5,316 nt of DNA, taken from assembly GCA_016929365.1 (NCBI GenBank), contig JAFGIZ010000008.1, positions 1 through 5,316 of the forward strand, read 5' to 3'. Of the stretch, positions 1 to 5,316 are shown piece after piece. This stretch comes from Lentisphaerota bacterium. Lineage in GTDB: Bacteria > Verrucomicrobiota > Kiritimatiellia > UBA8416 > JAFGIZ01. A program made the position numbers and the translations under genes. The notes under the pieces were generated by a model. It made no database searches and was not told where the DNA came from. It saw nothing but the letters and a program-made list of their open reading frames with translations. Position 1 is the stretch's first letter. Each line of letters opens with the position of its first letter.

Positions 1-47
1 ACGTGGACGACATCGGATACGGCGCCTGGCTCAGCCTTCCTTTCTGA
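1..47 (+). CDS. C-terminal end of an upstream protein, possibly an outer-membrane beta-barrel
   Basis: Reading from base 3, the frame gives VDDIGYGAWLSLPF and then TGA at 45-47. The last residues fit the known C-terminal signature of bacterial outer membrane beta-barrels: terminal Phe, with hydrophobic or aromatic residues at every second position counting back (F, L, L, A, Y at 1, 3, 5, 7, 9). This signature is recognised by the BAM machinery in Gram-negative bacteria. Only 14 codons are visible, so the family cannot be named. The stop lies 6 nt before the GTG that opens the next frame, which fits an operon. That this is a real gene end is moderately likely; the barrel assignment is an inference from one short strand. 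Confidence 0.5.
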   Translation, partial: VDDIGYGAWLSLPF

Positions 48-53
48 TTCCCA

Positions 54-1691
54 GTGCCTTCATCACACGCCATATTACAAAACGCAGGCGCTGCCGCAGG
101 CTCAACGCAGGCGGCGCAGACGGCCGCCTCGGAGTCCGCATGTATTCCCGGTCCGCCAGTCCCATGGTGCCCAGTCTCGCGCAGAACCCTGCCCCGTGTC
201 AAGCGGGCAGCCGCCCGAACCCTGCTGCTTCTCCTGGTTGCGGCGGTTCCGGTCCCCGTTCGAGCCTGGCCCTGGAATACGCTCGGCAAACGCTCGGTGG
301 TCAAGATCTACGCCACCATCCAACGCGAGGACTATGCCCTTCCCTGGCAGGGCGGCCGCCCCCTCGACGCCACCGGGAGCGGCTTCATTATCCGGGGCAA
401 GCGCATTCTGACCAACGCCCATATCGTCTCGGACGCCCGATTTCTGCAGGTGCAGACCCACGGCGACCCCCGCCGCTATACCGCCGGCGTCACGTTTATC
501 GCGCACGACTGCGACCTCGCCCTGTTGACGGTCGAGGATCCCGCCTTCTTCGAGGGCGCGCGTGCGGTACGCTTCGCGGATGCCCTGCCCGCCCTCAATG
601 ACGAGGTCACGGTGCTCGGCTTTCCCCTCGGAGGCGACCGCCTGTCCATCACCAAGGGCGTCGTCTCGCGCATCGACTACGGGGTCTACTCCCATAGCGG
701 CATCGACCAGCACCTCGTGCTCCAGGTAGACGCCGCCATCAACCCCGGCAACAGCGGCGGGCCCGTGTTCTACGGGAAACGCGTTGTCGGACTCGCCTTC
801 CAGGGCCTCCGCCTGGCCGACAACATCGGCTACGCCATCCCCGTGCCGGTGATCCGCCATTTCCTGGACGACGTCGCCGACGGCGTCTATGACGGCTACC
901 CGGAACTCGGCGTGGCCTTCATCGAACTCCGCAACGCCGCGCTGCGCCGCGACCTTGCACTGCCTTCCGGCCGCTCCGGCGTGGCCGTGTTTTACGTCGA
1001 TCCGTTCGGCAGCGCCGCCGGCCTCCTGCACGACGCCGACGTGCTCACCGCCATTGACGGACGGCCGATCGCCGACGACGGGACCATCCGCTTGGATGAT
1101 GCAACCGTGTTATTCAACGAACTTCTGGAACGCAAACAGCACGGCGAATCCGTTACGTTCGACGTCTGGCGGGACGGCGCCGCGCAATCGCTCTCCGTAC
1201 CGCTCACAAACCCCGAAGACCCGTTCATGTTCCGTACCGAATACGGCCGCCCCCCGCGCTACGTGATGTACGGCGGCCTCGTCTTCTGTCCGCTCACCCG
1301 CAACTATCTCCAGGCCGCGGACCGGGACTTCGACAACCCGAATTTCCAGAACCTGCACTACCTCATGCAGTATGCCAAGCGCGACGGCCTCTACCGGGGC
1401 CGCGAAGCCTTCGTCATCATGACGCGCATTCTCGCGCACCCCGTGAACACCTATGCCGACGATTTTCTCTACGGCTGCCTGGAATCGGTCGACGGCCGCG
1501 CCGTCGGGAGCCTGCAGGAGCTCGCCGCCGCGCTGGACGCGTCCGACGCGGATTTCCATGTCTTGCGCTTCTCCGGCATCGACGAGACGCTCGTGATCGA
1601 CGCGGCCGCCGCGCGCGAGGCACATGCCGCGATTATGGCCGCCTACGGGCTGCCGGCTGCCCGCCGTCTCGGCGGAGAGGAGGGAGAATGA
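54..1691 (+). CDS. Exported HtrA/Deg-like (S1C) serine protease with two PDZ-like domains, catalytic triad intact
   Basis: Predicted periplasmic endoprotease of the HtrA/Deg family, which degrades or refolds damaged envelope proteins. Seen: a signal peptide at about residues 46-71 (basic RVKRAAAR, then LLLLLVAAV, likely cleavage VRA|W); a trypsin-like domain at about 80-275 with His123 in ILTNAHIV, Asp154 in HDCDLALL and Ser234 in INPGNSGGP; a PDZ domain at about 283-385; and a second PDZ-like domain at about 400-535. The LPWQ motif (residues 96-99), the HDCDLALL spacing, NIGYAIPVPVI and the C-terminal domain closely recall plant DEG9/DEG2, more than the DegP/DegQ layout of enterobacteria. 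The start is uncertain: GTG at 54 is the only standard in-frame start before the signal peptide, it has no visible Shine-Dalgarno sequence, and it adds about 45 low-complexity residues. It may start by reinitiation from the TGA at 45-47, or the true start may be a rare codon such as CTG at 189. The stop overlaps the next gene as ATGA. Function is confident; the N-terminus is not. Confidence 0.93.
   Translation: MPSSHAILQNAGAAAGSTQAAQTAASESACIPGPPVPWCPVSRRTLPRVKRAAARTLLLLLVAAVPVPVRAWPWNTLGKRSVVKIYATIQREDYALPWQGGRPLDATGSGFIIRGKRILTNAHIVSDARFLQVQTHGDPRRYTAGVTFIAHDCDLALLTVEDPAFFEGARAVRFADALPALNDEVTVLGFPLGGDRLSITKGVVSRIDYGVYSHSGIDQHLVLQVDAAINPGNSGGPVFYGKRVVGLAFQGLRLADNIGYAIPVPVIRHFLDDVADGVYDGYPELGVAFIELRNAALRRDLALPSGRSGVAVFYVDPFGSAAGLLHDADVLTAIDGRPIADDGTIRLDDATVLFNELLERKQHGESVTFDVWRDGAAQSLSVPLTNPEDPFMFRTEYGRPPRYVMYGGLVFCPLTRNYLQAADRDFDNPNFQNLHYLMQYAKRDGLYRGREAFVIMTRILAHPVNTYADDFLYGCLESVDGRAVGSLQELAAALDASDADFHVLRFSGIDETLVIDAAAAREAHAAIMAAYGLPAARRLGGEEGE
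81..113 (+). repeat. Short direct repeat in the leader of the protease gene
   Basis: The 10-mer AACGCAGGCG occurs at 81-90 and again at 104-113, starting 23 nt apart. It lies in the stretch between the upstream stop and the signal peptide, where the reading frame looks non-coding in character. It could be an operator-like pair (about two helical turns apart) or chance. Nothing else supports a regulator site. Confidence 0.25.
109..129 (+). promoter_or_regulatory. GC-rich hairpin upstream of the protease signal peptide
   Basis: AGGCGGC at 109-115 pairs with GCCGCCT at 123-129 around a 7-nt loop, a perfect 7-bp stem. It sits 62-82 nt after the upstream stop. No T-run follows, so it is not a classical intrinsic terminator. 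It could be an attenuating or RNA-stabilising structure in the leader of the protease gene if translation really begins downstream of it. In such GC-rich DNA, stems of this size also arise by chance. Confidence 0.25.
1678..1683 (+). promoter_or_regulatory. Strong Shine-Dalgarno sequence for the pseudoprotease gene
   Basis: AGGAGG lies 4 nt before the ATG at 1688, inside a purine-rich run covering 1674-1687 at the very end of the protease gene. It fixes the start of the second Deg-like protein and, with the ATGA overlap, points to translational coupling of the two genes. Confidence 0.8.
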
Positions 1692-3169
1692 ATTTCCGGA
1701 TCTGCGCCCTCCTCGCCTGTCTCGCAGCCTTGCCGGCCGCGGCCGGCCCGTCCCCGGACCCCGCGTCCGGCGCGCTGGTGGAGGTGCTCGTCACCTGCCA
1801 GACGCCGCACGCCCGCCTGCCCTGGCAACAGGATCCGCCCGGCACACGGCGCGGTTACGGCGTGACCGTCGGCCCTGCCTTCATCCTGACCACGGAGACG
1901 CTGGTCCGCAACCAGCGCCTCGTGGAATGGCGCGCCGCACGCTCCGGGCACAAGGTCAGCGCGGCCGTATGCGCGGCGGATCCCCAGGTTAACCTCGCCC
2001 TGCTCGAAACAACGCCTCCGGACCCGGCGGCCCTTCTCGCCCCCGCCGACCCGGCGGTTCCGCACGGTCCGCTGCGGATCTTCCAGTTTGACGCTACGCG
2101 CGAACTGCAATCCGGCAGCGGTCGCATCGTCCAGGTCGCCATGGACGCGCTGCCCGACGCGCCCTATTCGTCCCTGACCTTTACGCTCGCCACCGAACTG
2201 GACATCAACGGCGAAGGCGCCCCCGTCCTTTCCGGCGACCGGCTCGCGGGCCTGATCATGCGCTTCGACCGCAGCCGGCGCCAGGCGCAGATCGCACCCG
2301 CTGCCGTCATTGCACGCTTCCTGGAAGCGGCCACGGCGTCCCCCTACACCGGCTTTGCCGCTGCCGGTTTCGCCTGGAAGCCCCTTGTCGATCCCGCACG
2401 GCGCCGCTACCTGCGCGTCCCCGCCGCGTACGGCGGCGTCCTGGTCGTCTCGGCCCTGCCCGGTTCCGGTGCCGCGGCCAGCCTGCAACCGAACGACGTT
2501 GTGGTCTCCTGGGACGGCTATGCCGTGGACCGGCTCGGCTACTACGAGGACCCTGCCTTCGGCCGCCTGGCCTTTCCCTACCTCATCAAGGGCCGGCGAA
2601 AACCCGGAGAGCTCGCGACGGCAGCCCTCATCCGCGACGGCCTGCTTACCAACGTCGTCGTGCGTCTGGCGCCGTTCCGCGACGCCGACGCCTTGATCCC
2701 CGAAAACGTCATCGCCGCGCCGGCCCCCTACTTCGTGGAGGGCGGCCTGGTCTTCCGCGAAGTGACCGGCCGGTATCTCAAGGCCGGGGGCCCAAGCTGG
2801 CAGCGCGCCAACGACGCGCGCCTCGTGCACGCCTACCTGACCCGGCAGCTCGAACCCGAACAACCCGGCGACCGGCTCGTGATCGTGTCGCAGGTTCTAC
2901 CCGACCCCATTAATATCGGCTACCGCCGCCTGGACGACATGCGGGTCGAACGCATCAACGGCACCCCCGTTCGCAACCTGGCCGATCTCTTCCGCATCGC
3001 CGAACGCGACGGGCATATCAGCCGCATCGGCCTTCAGGATTCCAGCCTCGATTTCGTGCTCGATGCCGCCGGGCTGGACACCGCCAACGCCCGTATTCAA
3101 CGCCTCTACGGCATACCCGCCCTTCGCCGCCCCGCCCCGACACCCGACACCCCGAAACCGGAACCCTGA
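1688..3169 (+). CDS. Exported catalytically dead paralogue of the Deg-like protease (pseudoprotease)
   Basis: 493 residues with the same layout as the preceding protease: signal peptide at about 1-19 (cleavage near AAA|G), a trypsin-like domain at about 28-215, a PDZ domain at about 220-330, a second PDZ-like domain at about 345-478, and a Pro-rich tail. Paralogy is shown by shared landmarks: LPWQ at 44-47, ILTTETLV aligned with ILTNAHIV, VNLALL with CDLALL, DINGEGAPV with AINPGNSGGPV, and endings YGIPALRR versus YGLPAARR. The three catalytic positions become Thr71, Asn102 and Glu176, and the oxyanion-loop Gly-Asn-Ser-Gly is lost with an apparent two-residue deletion, so hydrolysis is not expected. 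The C-terminal PDZ-like region keeps strong DEG9-like features (LVIVSQVLPDPINIGYRRL). The gene overlaps the protease by 4 nt with a strong ribosome site, suggesting coordinated synthesis. Inferred role: a regulatory, chaperone or scaffolding partner of the active enzyme in the periplasm. Loss of activity is a confident reading; the role is not. Confidence 0.9.
   Translation: MNFRICALLACLAALPAAAGPSPDPASGALVEVLVTCQTPHARLPWQQDPPGTRRGYGVTVGPAFILTTETLVRNQRLVEWRAARSGHKVSAAVCAADPQVNLALLETTPPDPAALLAPADPAVPHGPLRIFQFDATRELQSGSGRIVQVAMDALPDAPYSSLTFTLATELDINGEGAPVLSGDRLAGLIMRFDRSRRQAQIAPAAVIARFLEAATASPYTGFAAAGFAWKPLVDPARRRYLRVPAAYGGVLVVSALPGSGAAASLQPNDVVVSWDGYAVDRLGYYEDPAFGRLAFPYLIKGRRKPGELATAALIRDGLLTNVVVRLAPFRDADALIPENVIAAPAPYFVEGGLVFREVTGRYLKAGGPSWQRANDARLVHAYLTRQLEPEQPGDRLVIVSQVLPDPINIGYRRLDDMRVERINGTPVRNLADLFRIAERDGHISRIGLQDSSLDFVLDAAGLDTANARIQRLYGIPALRRPAPTPDTPKPEP
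1732..1747. repeat. Perfect 16-bp GC palindrome
   Basis: GCCGGCCGCGGCCGGC is its own reverse complement. As RNA it can form a 6-bp all-GC stem with a CGCG loop, 44 nt after the pseudoprotease ATG, within signal-peptide codons. It may be chance in GC-rich DNA, or it could slow early translation during export. Confidence 0.3.
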
Positions 3170-3233
3170 AACCCAAAATCGACCTGTCTCAAAACCCGCC
3201 GCTGCAACACAACCCCGAACAGAACACCGCATC
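3170..3233 (+). promoter_or_regulatory. C-rich, G-poor spacer between the pseudoprotease and membrane-anchored protein genes (possible Rho site)
   Basis: The 64-nt gap, together with the last 40 or so bases of the preceding gene, is rich in C and A (CCCGACA, GAAACC and ACCC repeats), has few Gs and shows no obvious hairpin. This contrasts with the balanced G and C of the neighbouring genes. Such C-over-G unstructured stretches are typical of Rho-loading sites. No T-tract terminator, -10/-35 promoter or convincing Shine-Dalgarno sequence is seen. It could equally be a simple leader. Confidence 0.3.
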
Positions 3234-3719
3234 ATGAAATCCTGGCTCGCCTTCCTCTTCAAATACCTCGTCCTCCTGCTCGCCGGCGCGATCGTCATAG
3301 CCGCCGCCATAACGCTCTGGCAGCGGGGCGAGCTACCCTATGTGCCCCCGCCGCCGGCGTGCGACGCGGCCGATCCGGGCCGGCCCGGAACCGCCGCGCC
3401 CCTCCCGGAGCCCCCCCGCACCCCGCCCGCCCCCGCGCAAACGCCCCCCGACACCCCGGCGCCGTCAACGCCCGCCGCCGCGCCAAGGCCGCAGAACCCG
3501 CATAGCGAGGCGCTCGCCCGTGCCGAAGATGTGTACCGCGCGTTCCTTCGCAAGGCGCAGAGCCTCGAGCGGCAACGCGACTCTGCCGAAGGCGCCGAGC
3601 GCATGGCCGCCATCGAAGCGCTGCACCGTATGAAATTTGAACAGGAAGAACTCGCGAACGCGTACCGCAAGGCAAAGGCCGATTATGACGCCTGGCAGGA
3701 GGCGAACCCGACGCCCTAG
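3234..3719 (+). CDS. Membrane-anchored protein of unknown function with Pro-rich linker and charged helical tail
   Basis: No family is recognised. The 161 residues divide into three parts: a single hydrophobic segment at about 5-28 (AFLFKYLVLLLAGAIVIAAA), preceded by one Lys at the N-terminus and followed by QRGEL; a Pro/Ala-rich linker at about 36-89; and a charged, Ala/Glu/Arg/Lys-rich helical stretch at about 90-156, perhaps a coiled coil, with no Pro until the end. This resembles a tethered periplasmic adaptor or spacer protein with the tail outside the membrane, but topology is not certain. The ATG at 3234 was chosen because it places the membrane segment at the N-terminus; an in-frame ATG at 3063 would overlap the preceding gene by over 100 nt and add Pro-rich filler. 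No clear ribosome site precedes it. The 3' end overlaps the next gene by 35 nt. Position between the Deg pair and the sugar enzyme suggests an envelope role. Confidence 0.75.
   Translation: MKSWLAFLFKYLVLLLAGAIVIAAAITLWQRGELPYVPPPPACDAADPGRPGTAAPLPEPPRTPPAPAQTPPDTPAPSTPAAAPRPQNPHSEALARAEDVYRAFLRKAQSLERQRDSAEGAERMAAIEALHRMKFEQEELANAYRKAKADYDAWQEANPTP
3374..3389. repeat. Perfect 16-bp GC palindrome inside the Pro-rich linker region
   Basis: TCCGGGCCGGCCCGGA reads the same on both strands. It is inside coding sequence just before the Pro-rich linker codons. It is compatible with a cruciform or short hairpin, but palindromes built from GGCC and CCGG are expected fairly often in such GC-rich DNA. 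Confidence 0.25.
3411..3457 (-). other. Potential G-quadruplex on the minus strand (C-tracts on plus)
   Basis: The plus strand carries C-runs at 3411-3417, 3421-3424, 3426-3428 and 3430-3434 separated by 1-3 nt, with further runs at 3444-3449 and 3454-3457. The minus strand, which is the transcription template here, therefore fits the four-tract G3+ N1-7 pattern. It is a by-product of Pro codons in the linker, but the very short loops make a stable quadruplex plausible. Confidence 0.45.
3674..3678 (+). promoter_or_regulatory. Weak Shine-Dalgarno candidate for the fusion enzyme
   Basis: AAAGG lies 6 nt before the ATG at 3685, inside the preceding gene. It supports that ATG as the start. Better matches, AGGAGG at 3697-3702 and AGGGAGG at 3718-3724, are followed by no usable in-frame start codon. 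Confidence 0.4.
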
Positions 3720-5316
3720 GGAGGTTGCCCCCCGCAGGGCACTCGTCCTGGCTGCCGGCCTGGCGGAGCGCCTGCGCCCGCTCAGCCTCACGCTCCCCAA
3801 GCCGCTCATGCCCCTGTGGGGCCGGCCGCTCCTGTTCGGCCATCTCGCCGCCCTGCGGCGCTGGGGCGTGCGCGACGTCGTGATCAACCTGCATCACGGC
3901 GCCGCGGATATCGTTCACGCCGTCCGCGCGGAACCGCCGGACGGTCTCCGCGTGGCCTTCTCCTTCGAACCCCGCATCCTGGGCACCGGCGGCGCCCTCC
4001 GCCGGGCGGAGTGGGGCCTGGACAATCAGCCTTTCTGGATACTGAACGCCGACATCGTTGCGGCGATCGACCCCCGGCCGCTCCAGCGTCTCTTCGCCCG
4101 CGAGCGTCCGCTTGCCGTACTCTGGATGCATCCCGCCGCCGGTCCCCGCACCGTGGTCCTCGAGGGGCACCGCGTACGCACGTTTACCGCCGACCGGCCC
4201 GGCACCCCCGGCACCGCCACCTTCTGCGGCCTGCACCTGGTCTCACCCCGGCTCCTGCGCAACCTCCCGACCGCGGGACCGGCCTCCATCATCGCCGCCT
4301 ACACCGCCGCCATGCAATCCGGCGAAACCGTCCTCGGCGCCGCGGTCCCCGGCGCCCGCTGGGCGGACACCGGCACCGTGCCGGGCTACCTGGACGCCCA
4401 TGGCTTCACCAACAGGCGCAAAGCCAGCCTGGGACGCAACGTGGTGGTCCGCCCCGGCGCCTGCCTGGACCGCGCGGTGGTCTGGGACAACGCGTTCATC
4501 GGCGCGCGGGCGCGCGTGCACGATGCCGTCATCGCGGCCGGTGTGCATGTCAACGGCCCCGTTTCGGGGATGGTGCTTCGCGCCGACGCCGCCGGCGACC
4601 CGCGCCTGGCCCGTGCCATACGCGCCCTGGGATGGTCACCCGCGGTCACCTCCGTGAACCCCTTTCCGCCGCGCGGCTCGGACCGGATTTTTGCGCGTAT
4701 CCAGTGCGGGTCACGCCGCGCGATTCTCCAGTGCCACGGAACCGGCCGGCCCGAAAACAAACGCTACGTCGCCTGCGCCCGCCTCCTGCACAAGCTGGGC
4801 GTCCGTGTCCCCGCCGTGCTCCTCTCCCGCCCGGCCGACCGCCTGGCCGTCGTGGAAGATGTCGGCGACCGCTCGCTGCTCGACGTCCTGCCCCACGTCT
4901 CCGCGGCGCGCCGCGTACAACTTTATACCGCGGTTCTGCAACAGGCCGCGCGCCTGCACCGCGCCGATCACGCCCGCCTCCGCCGCCTCGGCGCCCGGCG
5001 CATACCCCGTTTCACCCCGGCCGTTTACCGCTGGGAGCACGAACTGTTTGCGGCCCATGTCCTCCGCAACCGGCTGGCGGTATCCCCTTCCGCCGCGCGG
5101 ACCGTGCTTCGCGAACTCGCGCCCGTCGCCCGGCTCCTGCGCCGCGAGCCGGCCGTGCTGATCCATCGCGATCTGCAGTCATCCAACGTCCACATCCACC
5201 GCGGCGAAACGGTGCTACTGGATTTTCAAGGCCTGCGTCTCGGCGCCGCGGTCTACGACCTTGCGTCCCTGCTCTACGATCCGTATGCCGTCAATCCCCC
5301 CGACCTGCGCGACACC
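3685..5316 (+). CDS. Fused sugar-1-phosphate nucleotidyltransferase (MurU-like) and sugar kinase (AmgK-like, APH fold), 3' end outside the window
   Basis: A frame without stops runs from ATG 3685 to the window edge (544 codons, no stop reached). Residues about 19-235 form a nucleotidyltransferase: LVLAAGLAERLRPL (20-33), PKPL with Lys39, LGTGGAL (99-105), NAD with Asp123, and WADTGT with Asp228, the usual metal-binding aspartates. Residues about 246-300 look like a short left-handed beta-helix (VVVRPGACL, VVWDNAFIGARARV). From about 330 comes an APH-fold kinase: GSDRIFARI (331-339), PENKRY, VVEDVGDRSLLDVL, catalytic IHRDLQSSN with Asp496, metal-binding DFQ with Asp513, then YDLASLLYDPYA. The usual beta-3 Lys is absent (Gln349), as I recall for AmgK. 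MurU and AmgK are separate proteins in Pseudomonas, where the kinase makes MurNAc-1-P and the transferase makes UDP-MurNAc in cytoplasmic cell-wall recycling. The substrate here is inferred; another hexose, amino sugar or heptose is possible. It overlaps the previous gene by 35 nt. Confidence 0.88.
   Translation, partial: MTPGRRRTRRPREVAPRRALVLAAGLAERLRPLSLTLPKPLMPLWGRPLLFGHLAALRRWGVRDVVINLHHGAADIVHAVRAEPPDGLRVAFSFEPRILGTGGALRRAEWGLDNQPFWILNADIVAAIDPRPLQRLFARERPLAVLWMHPAAGPRTVVLEGHRVRTFTADRPGTPGTATFCGLHLVSPRLLRNLPTAGPASIIAAYTAAMQSGETVLGAAVPGARWADTGTVPGYLDAHGFTNRRKASLGRNVVVRPGACLDRAVVWDNAFIGARARVHDAVIAAGVHVNGPVSGMVLRADAAGDPRLARAIRALGWSPAVTSVNPFPPRGSDRIFARIQCGSRRAILQCHGTGRPENKRYVACARLLHKLGVRVPAVLLSRPADRLAVVEDVGDRSLLDVLPHVSAARRVQLYTAVLQQAARLHRADHARLRRLGARRIPRFTPAVYRWEHELFAAHVLRNRLAVSPSAARTVLRELAPVARLLRREPAVLIHRDLQSSNVHIHRGETVLLDFQGLRLGAAVYDLASLLYDPYAVNPPDLRDT

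Noticed and set aside
102..1031. 309-codon minus-strand open frame opposite the protease
   Set aside because: Shadow of the protease codons; no motif and no sensible gene context.
1643..2863. 406-codon open frame on the minus strand opposite the pseudoprotease
   Set aside because: Long antisense frames are common opposite GC-rich genes. The product has no recognisable motif, while the plus strand has a signal peptide, domains and a ribosome site.
3063..3233. Upstream in-frame extension of the membrane-anchored protein from ATG 3063
   Set aside because: It would overlap the pseudoprotease by 107 nt and put Pro-rich sequence before the membrane segment; ATG 3234 gives a normal N-terminal anchor.
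3295..4236. 313-codon minus-strand open frame
   Set aside because: It runs antisense across two well-supported plus-strand genes, shows no domain, and is low-complexity Gly/Ala/Arg.
4058..4657. 199-codon plus-strand frame within the fusion gene
   Set aside because: Pro/Ser/Ala-rich out-of-frame translation; the continuous frame beginning at 3685 carries the conserved enzyme motifs through this stretch.
5140..5316. Aminoglycoside resistance gene
   Set aside because: The HRD and DFQ motifs belong to the APH fold, but the fusion to a sugar nucleotidyltransferase, the GSDR and PENKRY motifs and YDLASLLYDPY point to an AmgK-like sugar kinase rather than drug resistance.
1..5316. CRISPR array, tRNA, rRNA, insertion sequence or phage element
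   Set aside because: No regularly spaced repeats, tRNA-like folds, terminal inverted repeats, transposase or integrase motifs were seen on either strand; the window is almost fully coding.

Overview
The window is visibly GC-rich bacterial DNA with all genes on the + strand, packed as one apparent transcription unit. It looks Gram-negative: there is an outer-membrane-type C-terminal signature, two exported HtrA-like proteins, and a candidate muropeptide-sugar salvage enzyme. The plant-DEG-like protease architecture and the fused nucleotidyltransferase/kinase bring to mind the PVC group (Kiritimatiellota, Lentisphaerota or Verrucomicrobiota). That placement is a low-confidence inference; no taxonomic marker is present.

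Layout: (1) 1-47 is the last 14 codons of an upstream gene, ending in an alternating hydrophobic strand with terminal Phe, as in beta-barrel outer membrane proteins. (2) 54-1691 encodes a periplasmic trypsin-like (HtrA/Deg, S1C) protease with an intact His123/Asp154/Ser234 triad and two C-terminal PDZ-like domains arranged as in plant DEG9/DEG2. Its annotated GTG start gives an odd 48-residue extension in front of the signal peptide. (3) 1688-3169, coupled by an ATGA overlap and preceded by AGGAGG, encodes a paralogue of the same architecture in which all three catalytic residues are replaced (Thr71, Asn102, Glu176): a pseudoprotease. (4) After a 64-nt C-rich, G-poor spacer, 3234-3719 encodes an unrecognised 161-residue protein with an N-terminal membrane anchor, a Pro-rich linker and a charged helical tail. 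(5) 3685 to the window end (open at the 3' edge) is a frame without stops encoding a fusion: a MurU-like sugar-1-phosphate nucleotidyltransferase, a short left-handed-beta-helix segment, and an AmgK-like sugar kinase domain of the APH fold.

Working together (inference): an active Deg protease and its dead sister are made in equal reading order, which suggests a mixed protease/regulatory or chaperone assembly for envelope protein quality control, next to a possible outer-membrane client. The membrane-anchored small protein may be a partner or tether. The fusion enzyme would phosphorylate an amino sugar such as MurNAc at C1 and convert it to the UDP-sugar, feeding peptidoglycan recycling. The common theme is cell-envelope maintenance. 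The two most noteworthy points are the protease/pseudoprotease pair and the MurU-AmgK-type fusion.
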